In this document: one piece after another, positions 26,940 to 35,294 of the stretch
Layout of the letters: the number at the start of each line of letters is the position of its first letter
Numbering within the stretch: the first letter of the stretch is position 1
Source of the DNA: Bacteroidetes bacterium UBA4416
GTDB lineage: Bacteria; Bacteroidota; Bacteroidia; B-17B0; Aurantibacillaceae
Length of the DNA: 64,000 bases
Assembly (NCBI GenBank): GCA_002390745.1
Contig: DGQK01000023.1
Coordinates: 62,001-126,000 of the forward strand
Direction: 5' to 3'
Program-made: the position numbers and the translations under genes
Notes under the pieces: generated by a model
Database searches by the model: none
Told to the model about the DNA's origin: nothing
The model's input: only the letters and a program-made list of their open reading frames with translations

Positions 26940-27452
26940 ATGAAAACAAACACATTATTTATGGCAGTCTGCTTGGTATCATCCCTGACCCTCTTATCCC
27001 TGGGCCGTAAGGTTTCAGCAAATGGAGCCGGAATGGACAAGCAAACGACGACTTCCACTACCAACGACCCTACCACCAGCTCGACGCGCACAACAGCCAT
27101 GACGGAAACCACCTACTCGAATGGAACAACCAACATGACCGGAACAACAGCCACTACCAATGGAAATGTTCCAGGAAGTACTACAGGCACTTATAATACT
27201 ACCAACGGAAATCTGCCGCCTTCCACACCTAACAATACAACCGGCACTACGTCCACCACAAACACCACCTGGTCAACCAACACGACCAACGGAAACCTGC
27301 CGCCATCCACACCCAATAATACGACAGGTACTACCAGCACCACCAACCTTACCGGAACAACCAATACCACGAACATGACCTCGACCACCAACAGCACAGG
27401 GACAAGTGGCTCTACAGGCAGCACGGGGATGACAGGAAGCACCACGATGTAG
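26940..27452 (+). CDS. Secreted Thr/Asn-rich repeat protein
   Basis: From ATG 26940 the protein is 170 residues: signal peptide (MKTNTLFMAVCLVSSLTLLS) and then an almost purely Thr, Asn, Gly, Ser and Pro sequence. Two copies of a 28-residue unit containing TNGNLPPSTPNNTTGTTS occur, encoded from about 27201 and 27285 (84-base period), followed by shorter TTN/GTS repeats. Such low-complexity exported chains suit a surface, matrix or glycosylated stalk role; I cannot name a family. It is 21 bases upstream of the HTTM gene, so co-expression is likely. An in-frame start at 26868 is possible but would bury the signal peptide. Confidence 0.7.
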   Translation: MKTNTLFMAVCLVSSLTLLSLGRKVSANGAGMDKQTTTSTTNDPTTSSTRTTAMTETTYSNGTTNMTGTTATTNGNVPGSTTGTYNTTNGNLPPSTPNNTTGTTSTTNTTWSTNTTNGNLPPSTPNNTTGTTSTTNLTGTTNTTNMTSTTNSTGTSGSTGSTGMTGSTTM

Positions 27453-27473
27453 CACTATAATTTCAGAGGCACC

Positions 27474-28940
27474 ATGAACTACCTTTCCTGCGATCTGCGG
27501 GCCCTGGCCCTGATGAGGATGGCTATCGCTGCAATCCTTATGACTGATCTGACGATCCGCATGCAGGACCTGGAAGCCTTTTATTCCAACACAGGAGCCG
27601 TGCCGCTCACGATGGTGTTCGAACATTTATGGAACGATTATTTTGTATCGCTTCATGCCATCAGCGGCCTGTGGCAGGTGCAGCTCCTTCTGTTTCTGTT
27701 GGCATACTTCTGCGCAGCCATGCTGTTCATTGGTTACCGAACCCGCTTATTTACGGTGCTGAGTTGGTTCATGCTATTGTCCCTGCATAACCGCAACACC
27801 CTGATCCTGCAGGGCGGCGACGATTTGTTGCGCATGGTCCTGTTCTGGGCCATGTTCATTCCCTGGGGAGCGCGCTATTCCTGCGACAGGTTATTGCATC
27901 CCCGGAAGCAACCCTTCCTGTTGCCTCCGGCCATCCTCACCGTAGCAACGATTGCCTACCTTTTGCAGATCTGCTATATCTATTCGGGCTCGGCCCTGCT
28001 GAAAGGGCCCGAATGGAATACACATTACACCGCTTTGTATTACGCCTACAGCCTCGACCAGATCGCGTATCCCATCACCAGGTGGTTTTACTACTATCCG
28101 GAGCTTCTGAAAAAAATGACGGTACTGGCTTATTATTTCGAGCTTCTGGTGCCGCTGCTGTTTTTTATTCCTGTCAGGCATGGCTTCTTCAGAACCCTGG
28201 GCGTATGTTCCATCATCGGCTTTCATACCTTCAACAGCCTTAATTTATTCATCGGTCTGTTCCCGCTCATCGGTTGCGGCACCGTGCTCGGCCTTTTGCC
28301 TTCTTCAGCGATGGATAAGCTCGACCTCTGGCTGAAGCGCCTGAAACCGCTGGTCGTCCAATCCTTTGCAGGAATCGCCACAGGCCTGCAAACCCTTATC
28401 CGGTGGAGAACACCGGTGTATTACCAGGCTCCCTGGCGCGAGAAGCTGAAAACCGCCTGCCTCATCTTTCTCACCCTCTTTGTATTCGACTGGAACTTCA
28501 GCAACATTTCCAGTGTTACCAGCAAGTTATCGGACCGGCTGCGTGTGATCGGCTATGGCCTGCGCCTTGATCAGAACTGGGGAATGTTTGCCCCTGGTGT
28601 TTTCAAGGACGATGGCTGGTATGTTCTGGAAGGCATTACAGAAACAGGAGCTTCTGTCAACCTGCTGAGTCCCGGTAATCCGGTCAGTTATCAAAAACCT
28701 GCCAGCGTTGTTTCCATGTTCAGGAACGACCGCTGGCGCAAGTATTCCGAAAACTTTATCATGAGCTATAACGAATATGTGAGAGGCTATTTCTGCAATT
28801 ATTACAGGCGTATCTGGAATGAAACACATCCGGAACAAAAAATCGCAGGGCTTCGCATTTATTACATGAGCGAACTTACCAAACCCGATTACCACTATTC
28901 CCGTCCTGAAAAAGTAATGCTCTGGCAATGCGGGATCTGA
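27474..28940 (+). CDS. HTTM-domain multipass membrane protein
   Basis: The 488-residue protein opens with DLRALALMRMAIAAILMTDL and has further membrane helices to about residue 265, with the conserved LHNRNTLILQGGDDLLR and FIPWGARYSCDR stretches of HTTM (horizontally transferred transmembrane) proteins, which include vitamin-K-dependent gamma-carboxylase relatives and SdpB. After a helix near 320-335 the C-terminal part (about 340-488) is a soluble domain with QNWGMFAPGVF and DDGWYVLEG, common in Bacteroidota HTTM proteins. The biochemical activity of this subgroup is not established. It follows the Thr/Asn-rich secreted protein by 21 bases; modification or display of that protein is a speculative link. 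Confidence 0.88.
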   Translation: MNYLSCDLRALALMRMAIAAILMTDLTIRMQDLEAFYSNTGAVPLTMVFEHLWNDYFVSLHAISGLWQVQLLLFLLAYFCAAMLFIGYRTRLFTVLSWFMLLSLHNRNTLILQGGDDLLRMVLFWAMFIPWGARYSCDRLLHPRKQPFLLPPAILTVATIAYLLQICYIYSGSALLKGPEWNTHYTALYYAYSLDQIAYPITRWFYYYPELLKKMTVLAYYFELLVPLLFFIPVRHGFFRTLGVCSIIGFHTFNSLNLFIGLFPLIGCGTVLGLLPSSAMDKLDLWLKRLKPLVVQSFAGIATGLQTLIRWRTPVYYQAPWREKLKTACLIFLTLFVFDWNFSNISSVTSKLSDRLRVIGYGLRLDQNWGMFAPGVFKDDGWYVLEGITETGASVNLLSPGNPVSYQKPASVVSMFRNDRWRKYSENFIMSYNEYVRGYFCNYYRRIWNETHPEQKIAGLRIYYMSELTKPDYHYSRPEKVMLWQCGI

Positions 28941-28970
28941 TGGTGGCACAGGCTTTGAAAAATCAACGTT

Positions 28971-29159
28971 ATGAGAACACGCTTAGTCATCATACAGATT
29001 TCCTTGCTGAGTTTATTGCTCGGTGCTTCCTGCGGACGCTTCGGCGCCAGGCATGAGCAGGTTGAGGCCGACGAACAAGCCGACCCCCAAGATAAAACTT
29101 TTGTCGCCCAGGATACAGTACCGGAGCTGCTCCCCGATACGGTTCATCTTAACCGCTAA
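28971..29159 (+). CDS. Small putative lipoprotein
   Basis: The 62-residue frame has a signal-like start (MRTRLVIIQISLLSLLLGASC) with a weak lipobox (L-G-A-S-C, Cys 21) and an acidic, disordered remainder (VEADEQADPQDKTFV). It follows the HTTM gene by 30 bases on the same strand. I do not recognise a family. The signal sequence makes a real gene likely but not certain. Confidence 0.55.
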   Translation: MRTRLVIIQISLLSLLLGASCGRFGARHEQVEADEQADPQDKTFVAQDTVPELLPDTVHLNR

Positions 29160-29163
29160 TGTT

Positions 29164-29349
29164 TTAGTTGAAAAGGCTGATAAAGTAGGCTCTTACTTTT
29201 TCGGGGTCTATGCCCACCGTTTCTACGGCTTTTGTAAGCTGGTCGCGGGTACAGTTGAATTTTTTACACCAGTAGATCACTTCCCAGGACTCATTCATAT
29301 TGATCATATACGCATCTTCAGGATTCTTTTTAAAAGGATTTTTAGCCAT
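29164..29349 (-). CDS. DUF3606-family small protein
   Basis: The 61-residue protein matches, by eye, the DUF3606 pattern: INMNESWEVIYWCKKF followed by CTRDQLTKAVETVG and EKVRAYF, a short helix-turn-helix-like fold of unknown role. It is basic at the N-terminus (MAKNPFKKNP). It converges with the small lipoprotein gene, 4 bases apart, and lies upstream-adjacent to nothing obviously linked in function. Confidence 0.8.
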   Translation of the reverse strand: MAKNPFKKNPEDAYMINMNESWEVIYWCKKFNCTRDQLTKAVETVGIDPEKVRAYFISLFN

Positions 29350-29454
29350 GACCTGTCAATTTTTAAGTTCCAATCCTGTATAATTCAATTCCATGCCTGG
29401 GCTTTTGCCGGGGGATTTGTGTTAAAATGTGTAAAAAATTCCCTGAAGGATTTC

Positions 29455-29724
29455 TCAATCGTAAGGATAAGGCCTGAGCTGGTTGATCACCACATCGTTT
29501 TCCTGCTGGTCAGGATCAAAATTATAATTACGGCTATCCCGGCATTCCATAAAAATTCCCCTCACGGTTTGTTCCACCGGAACATTCCGGATACTGCCAT
29601 AAGTCTTAATGGCCTGATCAATCAAAGGCTCGAAGGTCCTGGATACCGCCACACATAAGTTTTCTCTGCGGCTGGTGACAAGCCGGTACACATTGTAGTA
29701 GGCATTAACGGGACAGTGTTTCAT
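29455..29724 (-). CDS. Unrecognised 89-aa protein next to ligD
   Basis: The 89-residue protein has no signal or membrane segment. A central stretch (LIDQAIKTYGSIRNVPVEQTVRG) reads as amphipathic helices; the tail is acidic. I do not recognise a family. It starts 2 bases after the ligD stop codon on the same strand, so it is probably the second gene of the ligD transcript. Confidence 0.6.
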   Translation of the reverse strand: MKHCPVNAYYNVYRLVTSRRENLCVAVSRTFEPLIDQAIKTYGSIRNVPVEQTVRGIFMECRDSRNYNFDPDQQENDVVINQLRPYPYD

Positions 29725-29726
29725 GG

Positions 29727-32579
29727 TTATTCCTTAAATTTTGAAACGATTTTTTTAAGATTGATTCCTTTTCCCAGCACAGGCTTAAACAGGTCGCCTT
29801 CGCTTTTGATCCGGTCCAGGGCATTGTGAATGTTGAAGTCGCTCATCTTTAATCCTTTTTTTACTTCATCCCAGTGCAGGGGCATCGACACCGTTGCTCC
29901 CGGCTTCGGCCTTAAGGAATAAGGAGCGGAAACAGTGGCCTGTGGCCTGTTCTGCAAAAAGTCAATGTAGAGTTTTCCCTTACGCTCTTTCACCGTTCGC
30001 TCTATGCTTGTCGTATCAGGAAGCTGCTCATGCGCCAGGCGGGCAATCACACGGGCAAATTCCTTCGACTGGTCATAGCTGTATTTTGCACCGAACGGAA
30101 TGTAAATGTGCATCCCCGTGGAGCCGCTTGTTTTGACGTAACAGTCTGCTCCAAGCTCTTCTAAAATATCTTTACAAACCAGTGCCGTTTCGATAACATG
30201 GTTGAAATTGCTTTTACTCCCGGGATCAAGGTCCATGATGCACCAGTCCGGAAAGTCCTCCTTCTGCACGCGGCTGTGCCAGGGATTCATTTCAATGCAG
30301 CCCAGAGAGGCCATATAGAGTAGGCTCGCATCATCTTTGGCCACCAGGTATTCCTTGTCTTCACCGTCCCCTTCGCTATGATAGTCGAATGTTTCTACCC
30401 AGTCCGGTGCCTTGCCTTTGATGTTTTTATAGAAGAAGCTGAATTTGCTGATACCGTCCGGGTGGCGCAGCATCGACTGTGGGCGGTCTTTCAGGTATGG
30501 CAGGATATAGGGCGCTACCTGGTAGTAGTAATTGATCATATCGCGCTTACTGATTTTTTCCTTGGGCCAGTAGAGCTTGCTAAGGTTTGTGAATTTCAGC
30601 TCATGTCCGTTTATGCTCCGGACCTGCGTTTCATCCGTAGGATTCAACAACGTTTTACGGTCGCGCTTTTTTACCGGAGCCACGAGTGCTTTCGCAGGTT
30701 TTGCTTTGCTCTCTTTCACGGTTTTCCTGCTGGGTTTGGCTACTTCTCTCATCACGTCGTTTGCTTTTTTATCCATGCGCATCCCTTCAAACGACGGGTG
30801 GCGCATCACGCCGTCGCTGGTCATTTCTGTATAGCTCACCTCGCATACCAGCTCGGGCTTTAGCCAGGTAGCGGTGGCGTTCGGCGGATTAGGCCTGAAA
30901 CGCGAAGGCTTATTGATATCAGGCAGTTCCGAAAAAGGCGGTTTTTTAGCGATCAACGCTTTGAACTGCTTCATCATATTGCGCTGGTCCTGCGAATTGA
31001 AGCCGGTTCCGATTTTTCCGGCATATACCAATTCGCCCTTCTCAAAAAAGCCAACCAGCAAAGCACTGAACAGCTTGCTGGAGTCGTCGTTTTTTGTATA
31101 GCCGCCGATCACCATTTCCTGGCGCTTGTTGGCTTTGATCTTCAGCCATTCGCTGCTGCGGTCGCCCGGGTGATAAAGGCTGTCCGCTTTCTTCGCGATG
31201 ACACCCTCGAGTCCCGTTTTTTTGGCGGCTTCGAAAAACCTGGTGCCGGATTCCGAAAAGCCTTCGCTGAATTTAATAATACCTTCTTCAGGAACGATGG
31301 ATCTCAGGATCGCCTTGCGGTCGCTCAGCGGAAGGGAGCACAGGTCCCTGCCGGCATACCAGGGCAGGTCGAACACGTAGTAGTGGAGATCGCCGTCTGC
31401 TTCGCTCCTCCAGTTTTGCAATGCCCCGAAGCTGCTAATGCCGTCTTCCTTTATCACCACGATCTCTCCATCTACCACAGCATCGATTCCCCAGGCCTCT
31501 ACCGCTTCTTTTACCGGATAAAACTTTTCATCAAAGGATTTATCGTTGCGGGATTTCAATTCTGTTTTTCCCTGGTGGGAAAATGCCAGGGCGCGGTATC
31601 CATCCCATTTGATTTCATAAAGCCAGCCATCCTCGTCGAAAGGCTTATCTACCAGGGTTGCCAGCATGGGCTTTAGTTTTGACGGGAAAGCTTTCTCAGG
31701 TGCGGTTTTCAGAATGCCTTCAGCTTCTGCCGCTTTTTTTTTAAGAGTAGCTGTACCTGCTTTTTTGGCTGCTGCTTTTTTAGCCGGGCTTTTCTTTGGC
31801 CCGGTGGACGGCACTTTTGCAGCTGATTTTTTTGAGGTTGCTTTTTTAGCTCCTGCTTTTCCGGAGACTGCCTTTTTTGCTGCGGCTTTTTCCTCCGCAT
31901 TTTTTGCGGATGCGGCTTTCACATCGCTGCGTTTGTTGAGCTCTTTTTCTTTTTTGCTCGCCACCTTGCCTTCTTTCACGCGTTGCGATCCGTAAAAATT
32001 TTTACTTGTTTTTTCGACTTGTGCGAGCGTTTTCTTTGAGATGACCGATTTATCTTTTAACGTAATATCCTCCTTAGAGGCATAGCTGTCTTTTACTTTG
32101 AATAAAAGCCAGCTGTTTTCGGCCCGCCCAAAAGCTTTGATGAGGCCAAACTCACCTTTTACCTTTTTTCCTTTCAGGATGATATGCAGCTTGCCTTTAT
32201 GCAGACCCGCCATCAGTTCCCTGGTCAGGGTCTTTTTATCCTTGCCTTTGGAGTCAGGCAGTTCGTAAAATCCTTCATCCCACACGATCACTGTTCCTGC
32301 GCCGTAGCCACTGGGAATGATCCCTTCAAAATTCCGGTAATCGTAAGGATGATCTTCTACCATCATGGCCAGGCGTTTCACACTCGGGTCGGTAGAAGGC
32401 CCTTTCGGAATGGCCCAGCTTTTCAACACACCTCCCATTTCCAGCCTGAAATCGTAATGCAGGTGAGAGGCGTCATGCTTTTGGATCACAAAACGCAGTT
32501 TTTCGCTGTCGGCTTTTCCGCCTGTGGGCTCAGGCGATTCTTTGAAGTTGCGCTTTTTTCGGTAGGTTGTCAGGGCCAT
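29727..32579 (-). CDS. ligD: DNA ligase D (phosphoesterase-ligase-polymerase) with H1-like linker
   Basis: From ATG 32579 the protein is 950 residues. It has the PE-LIG-POL order: a 3'-phosphoesterase domain (HDASHLHYDFRLE, EDHPYDYRNFEG) at about 20-175, an ATP-dependent ligase domain with the nucleotidyl-accepting Lys in EIKWDGYRAL (K324), and a primase-type polymerase domain (about 640-940; DRPQSMLRHPDG, DLDPGS, SGSTGMHIYIP). LigD repairs double-strand breaks by non-homologous end joining with Ku; no Ku gene is in this window. Between the first two domains (about 200-285) lies a Lys/Ala-rich, H1-like linker (KKAVSGKAGAKKATSKK). The frame extends upstream to 32606, but MALTTYRKKRNF is the usual start. 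Confidence 0.96.
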   Translation of the reverse strand: MALTTYRKKRNFKESPEPTGGKADSEKLRFVIQKHDASHLHYDFRLEMGGVLKSWAIPKGPSTDPSVKRLAMMVEDHPYDYRNFEGIIPSGYGAGTVIVWDEGFYELPDSKGKDKKTLTRELMAGLHKGKLHIILKGKKVKGEFGLIKAFGRAENSWLLFKVKDSYASKEDITLKDKSVISKKTLAQVEKTSKNFYGSQRVKEGKVASKKEKELNKRSDVKAASAKNAEEKAAAKKAVSGKAGAKKATSKKSAAKVPSTGPKKSPAKKAAAKKAGTATLKKKAAEAEGILKTAPEKAFPSKLKPMLATLVDKPFDEDGWLYEIKWDGYRALAFSHQGKTELKSRNDKSFDEKFYPVKEAVEAWGIDAVVDGEIVVIKEDGISSFGALQNWRSEADGDLHYYVFDLPWYAGRDLCSLPLSDRKAILRSIVPEEGIIKFSEGFSESGTRFFEAAKKTGLEGVIAKKADSLYHPGDRSSEWLKIKANKRQEMVIGGYTKNDDSSKLFSALLVGFFEKGELVYAGKIGTGFNSQDQRNMMKQFKALIAKKPPFSELPDINKPSRFRPNPPNATATWLKPELVCEVSYTEMTSDGVMRHPSFEGMRMDKKANDVMREVAKPSRKTVKESKAKPAKALVAPVKKRDRKTLLNPTDETQVRSINGHELKFTNLSKLYWPKEKISKRDMINYYYQVAPYILPYLKDRPQSMLRHPDGISKFSFFYKNIKGKAPDWVETFDYHSEGDGEDKEYLVAKDDASLLYMASLGCIEMNPWHSRVQKEDFPDWCIMDLDPGSKSNFNHVIETALVCKDILEELGADCYVKTSGSTGMHIYIPFGAKYSYDQSKEFARVIARLAHEQLPDTTSIERTVKERKGKLYIDFLQNRPQATVSAPYSLRPKPGATVSMPLHWDEVKKGLKMSDFNIHNALDRIKSEGDLFKPVLGKGINLKKIVSKFKE

Positions 32580-32657
32580 GGAGCAGTGTTTTCCCGGGAA
32601 CCTCAAAGTAAATGCCAGTGTTGGCTCATCTTTGGTTTTAGGCAGGTATTTTCAGCG

Positions 32658-32683
32658 TGCGGTCACGACGCGTCGTGACCGCA
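32658..32683. repeat. Perfect 26-bp GC-rich palindrome upstream of ligD
   Basis: TGCGGTCACGACG followed directly by its reverse complement CGTCGTGACCGCA. There is no T-run, so it is not a normal terminator. It may be an operator, a REP-like unit or a protein-binding site between ligD and the SRPBCC gene. Confidence 0.75.
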
Positions 32684-32733
32684 TATTGCCCATGCGTCTG
32701 ATGTATTTATGCCCAGGGTAATGCCGAAACAAT

Positions 32734-32761
32734 AAACCCCGCTGCCATCGCAACGGGGTTT
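32734..32761 (-). terminator. Terminator hairpin of the SRPBCC gene
   Basis: AAACCCCG (32734-32741) pairs with CGGGGTTT (32754-32761) just after the SRPBCC stop codon. The T-tract on the minus strand (TTTATTGTTT) is imperfect. Confidence 0.6.
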
Positions 32762-32784
32762 GATTTTTTATTTTCGGGAACAGC

Positions 32785-33315
32785 TTATGCCTCCAATCGG
32801 GCTTTCAGGTTCTTCACGGTAGTATCCAGGTCTTTCCCCAGTATTTTTTCCAATCCGAAAAGCAGGTGTGCGATCTTCATGCCGAAATTCTTCGCTCCCT
32901 GGAACGTATAAGTCACTTTTGTCTGTCCGGCCGCCACAGGCTCTGTGGTCAGGATGGCTTCCGACACGCCTTTGAAGGGCTTTTCAAAACGGATCTCCAG
33001 GTGGATCTTTTGGTTGGGAATAACCTGTTTGATCTCCTGCTCGCCCTTTCCGGCGTTTTTGTTCTGGCTGTCCCAGGCATAAATGAAGCCAGCCTGTCCG
33101 TCTGTACCGCTCAGTGTTGTTTTCTGCTGTGGGTCTGTCATCACCCATTTATTATACTGTTCCATATTCCGGATATGGCGGAGGTAGTCGAAAACCTCTT
33201 CTACAGGCCTGTTGATGGTAATGTCGCGCGAAATAGCAAACCAGTTGCTTTGCAGCGCCGCCAGGATCAGCACAAGTGCGATGAGGGCAGCAATAGAGAT
33301 AAGAACAATGATCAT
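32785..33315 (-). CDS. SRPBCC-family protein with N-terminal membrane helix
   Basis: The 176-residue protein has a membrane helix (MIIVLISIAALIALVLILAA) and a START/Bet v1-like domain: ISRDITINRPVEEVFDYLRH, a central sheet, and a C-terminal helix (ILGKDLDTTVKNLKARLE). The family binds hydrophobic ligands or acts as polyketide cyclase/dehydrase; the ligand here is unknown. It is 25 bases downstream of the VOC gene on the same strand, so they are probably co-transcribed. Confidence 0.88.
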   Translation of the reverse strand: MIIVLISIAALIALVLILAALQSNWFAISRDITINRPVEEVFDYLRHIRNMEQYNKWVMTDPQQKTTLSGTDGQAGFIYAWDSQNKNAGKGEQEIKQVIPNQKIHLEIRFEKPFKGVSEAILTTEPVAAGQTKVTYTFQGAKNFGMKIAHLLFGLEKILGKDLDTTVKNLKARLEA

Positions 33316-33340
33316 GATGTTTGGGCTTTAGAATAAATGA

Positions 33341-33745
33341 TTAGTTCTGAACAAAGTTAGGATCCATCCATACAATTTCCCAGATATGGCCATCCGGGTC
33401 TTCCACGCTGCGGCTGATCATAAAACCGTGGTCCTGGGGCTCGTTGGCCTCTTTGCCACCCGCTGCAATCGCCTTTTCGGCCCACTCATGCACGTTTTCC
33501 TTGCTCTCGGCCGAGAGGGCAATGAGAACTTCTGTGGTTTTGGTGGCATCGGCAATCGCTTTTTTCGTAAAATCCCTGAAGCGTGAATGCGTAATGAGCA
33601 TCGCATAAATAGTATCGCTGATGATCATACAGGTGGCATGTTCATCCGTGAATTGCGGATTAAACGTATAGCCGAGTTTGGTGAAAAAGGTGATGGATGC
33701 CTGGAGGTCTTTGACCGGTAAATTGATAAAAACGCGTGTTGCCAT
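33341..33745 (-). CDS. VOC-family (glyoxalase/bleomycin-resistance-like) protein
   Basis: The 134-residue protein shows two beta-alpha-beta-beta-beta modules: RVFINLPVKDLQASITFFTKLGY and VEDPDGHIWEIVWMDP. This is the vicinal-oxygen-chelate fold of glyoxalases, ring-cleavage dioxygenases and antibiotic-binding proteins. The subgroup (DGHIWE near the end) is common and of mostly unknown substrate. It is the first gene of a two-gene unit with the SRPBCC protein. Confidence 0.92.
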   Translation of the reverse strand: MATRVFINLPVKDLQASITFFTKLGYTFNPQFTDEHATCMIISDTIYAMLITHSRFRDFTKKAIADATKTTEVLIALSAESKENVHEWAEKAIAAGGKEANEPQDHGFMISRSVEDPDGHIWEIVWMDPNFVQN

Positions 33746-34002
33746 AGTTTCTGCTGACGATTAAGGTTTATAAGACAAAATTAGGGTATTTACGGACGCG
33801 TCATGCTGTGTAAAACTGTCTGATTCAGGGTGCGATTCCGACAAGTGCTGATGTTTGCGTGAATTTACTAAAATCGCTTCGGGGCCTGTATCTTTTTGAT
33901 TGAAAGGCATTATACTAACACAAATCTGTTTAAAAACATCGCTTATGGCTTAATTTACCCGTTTCTTTCTAAAGTAACTTCGTGTAATTTAAAATCAGCC
34001 AC

Positions 34003-34737
34003 ATGCTATCATTCATTCTTCAGATCAACAATGCTGTTGCAGGCCTTGCTTCAGATACACTTGCTGCCGCGCAGCCAGCTGCAACAGGGATCCAGCAGGC
34101 TCCGCTGCCTCCGAACGAGATCTCCCTCTTCGATATCATCGTGAAGGGTGGTGTCATCATGATCCCATTGGCCGTGTTGCTGGTGCTTTCCCTGTATGTG
34201 ATGATCGAGCGCCTCATGCTGATTTCCAAAGCCTCTAAAAAGAACGTCACCTTATTGCCGAACCTCAAAGACATGATCAATAAAGGGAGCCTCGACAGCG
34301 CCCGTAACCTTTGTAAAACCGTCAATACGCCGGAATCACTCATGCTGGAGCAGGGCATTTCCCGCATCGGGCAGCCCATGGCCGAGATCCGCGAGGCGAT
34401 GGATAAATCAGGATCGGCGCAGCTGGCCGCACTCGAAAAAAATATGAGCATCCTGAACATCACAGGCCGTATCGCACCTATGTTCGGCTTCATCGGCACC
34501 ATCATCGGGGTTATTAAAATTTTCTATGATATTTCCGTTGCCAAAACCGTGGAGATCGAAGTTATCTCCTCAGGCTTGTATCAAAAAATGATCACCTCCT
34601 GCGGTGGTCTGGTAGTAGGGGTGATCGCTTTCGTCGGCTACCACTGGCTCAATGCCCGCATCGATAAGCTTGCGCACCGCATGGAAGAATCGCAGATCGC
34701 TTTTCTCGACATCTTAAACGAGCCGAGCAGTAAATAA
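34003..34737 (+). CDS. exbB: MotA/TolQ/ExbB proton-channel family protein
   Basis: The 244-residue protein has the ExbB/TolQ layout: an N-terminal helix, a membrane helix around 50-70 (VIMIPLAVLLVLSLYVMIERL), a cytoplasmic loop, and a conserved helix pair (ITGRIAPMFGFIGTIIGVIKIF ... ITSCGGLVVGVIAFVGYHWL). With ExbD it forms the proton-motive-force motor that drives TonB (or Tol). It is the first gene of exbB-exbD-tonB-folC; the leader before it (33746-34002) contains no clear gene. Confidence 0.93.
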   Translation: MLSFILQINNAVAGLASDTLAAAQPAATGIQQAPLPPNEISLFDIIVKGGVIMIPLAVLLVLSLYVMIERLMLISKASKKNVTLLPNLKDMINKGSLDSARNLCKTVNTPESLMLEQGISRIGQPMAEIREAMDKSGSAQLAALEKNMSILNITGRIAPMFGFIGTIIGVIKIFYDISVAKTVEIEVISSGLYQKMITSCGGLVVGVIAFVGYHWLNARIDKLAHRMEESQIAFLDILNEPSSK

Positions 34738-34831
34738 GGGATAGCGTTTACGCGATGTGGCATTTGTATGCTGAATTTCAACAAGCACCGATCACGCATC
34801 GCTAAGTACTTATAAAAAATAACCAATTGAC

Positions 34832-35242
34832 ATGGGATTACGTAAAAAAGCACACAGGGAAGCGGAGGTAAGTACAGAGTCGCTCAACGACATCATGTTT
34901 TTCTTACTCCTGTTCTTTTTGATCCTTTCCACGATGGTAAGTCCCAATGCCATCAAGGTGAACCTGCCGAGCTCGAAGCCGACAAAGCCTGTGGAAAACA
35001 ATAAAAAGCCGATCCACCTGGATGTATCGAGCGACCGGAATTATTATGTAGAAAGCCAACCTGTCGATTTCGGTTCCCTGGAATCCGTTTTGACAGAAAA
35101 GATTGGATCCAACACAGAGCCAACGGTGGTTTTGCAGATGGATAAAGACCTGAGCATACAGGATGCCGTGGACGTGATGGTAATCCTCGACAAGCTGAAA
35201 TGCAAAATGATCTGGGCCACCAAGCCTTCAAACGGCAAATAG
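34832..35242 (+). CDS. exbD: ExbD/TolR-family protein
   Basis: The 136-residue protein has one membrane helix after a short cytoplasmic start (LNDIMFFLLLFFLILSTMV) preceded by the conserved acidic residue of the proton path (ND near residue 19-20 of the mature pattern), then a periplasmic domain (VQDAVDVMVILDKL-like ending). It partners ExbB in the energy-coupling complex. It is 94 bases after exbB and 52 bases before the tonB gene. Confidence 0.9.
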   Translation: MGLRKKAHREAEVSTESLNDIMFFLLLFFLILSTMVSPNAIKVNLPSSKPTKPVENNKKPIHLDVSSDRNYYVESQPVDFGSLESVLTEKIGSNTEPTVVLQMDKDLSIQDAVDVMVILDKLKCKMIWATKPSNGK

Positions 35243-35294
35243 CCGTACTGGCATCAGGAGCCCTTGTTCGTATAACATAACTAAAATTTGACTT

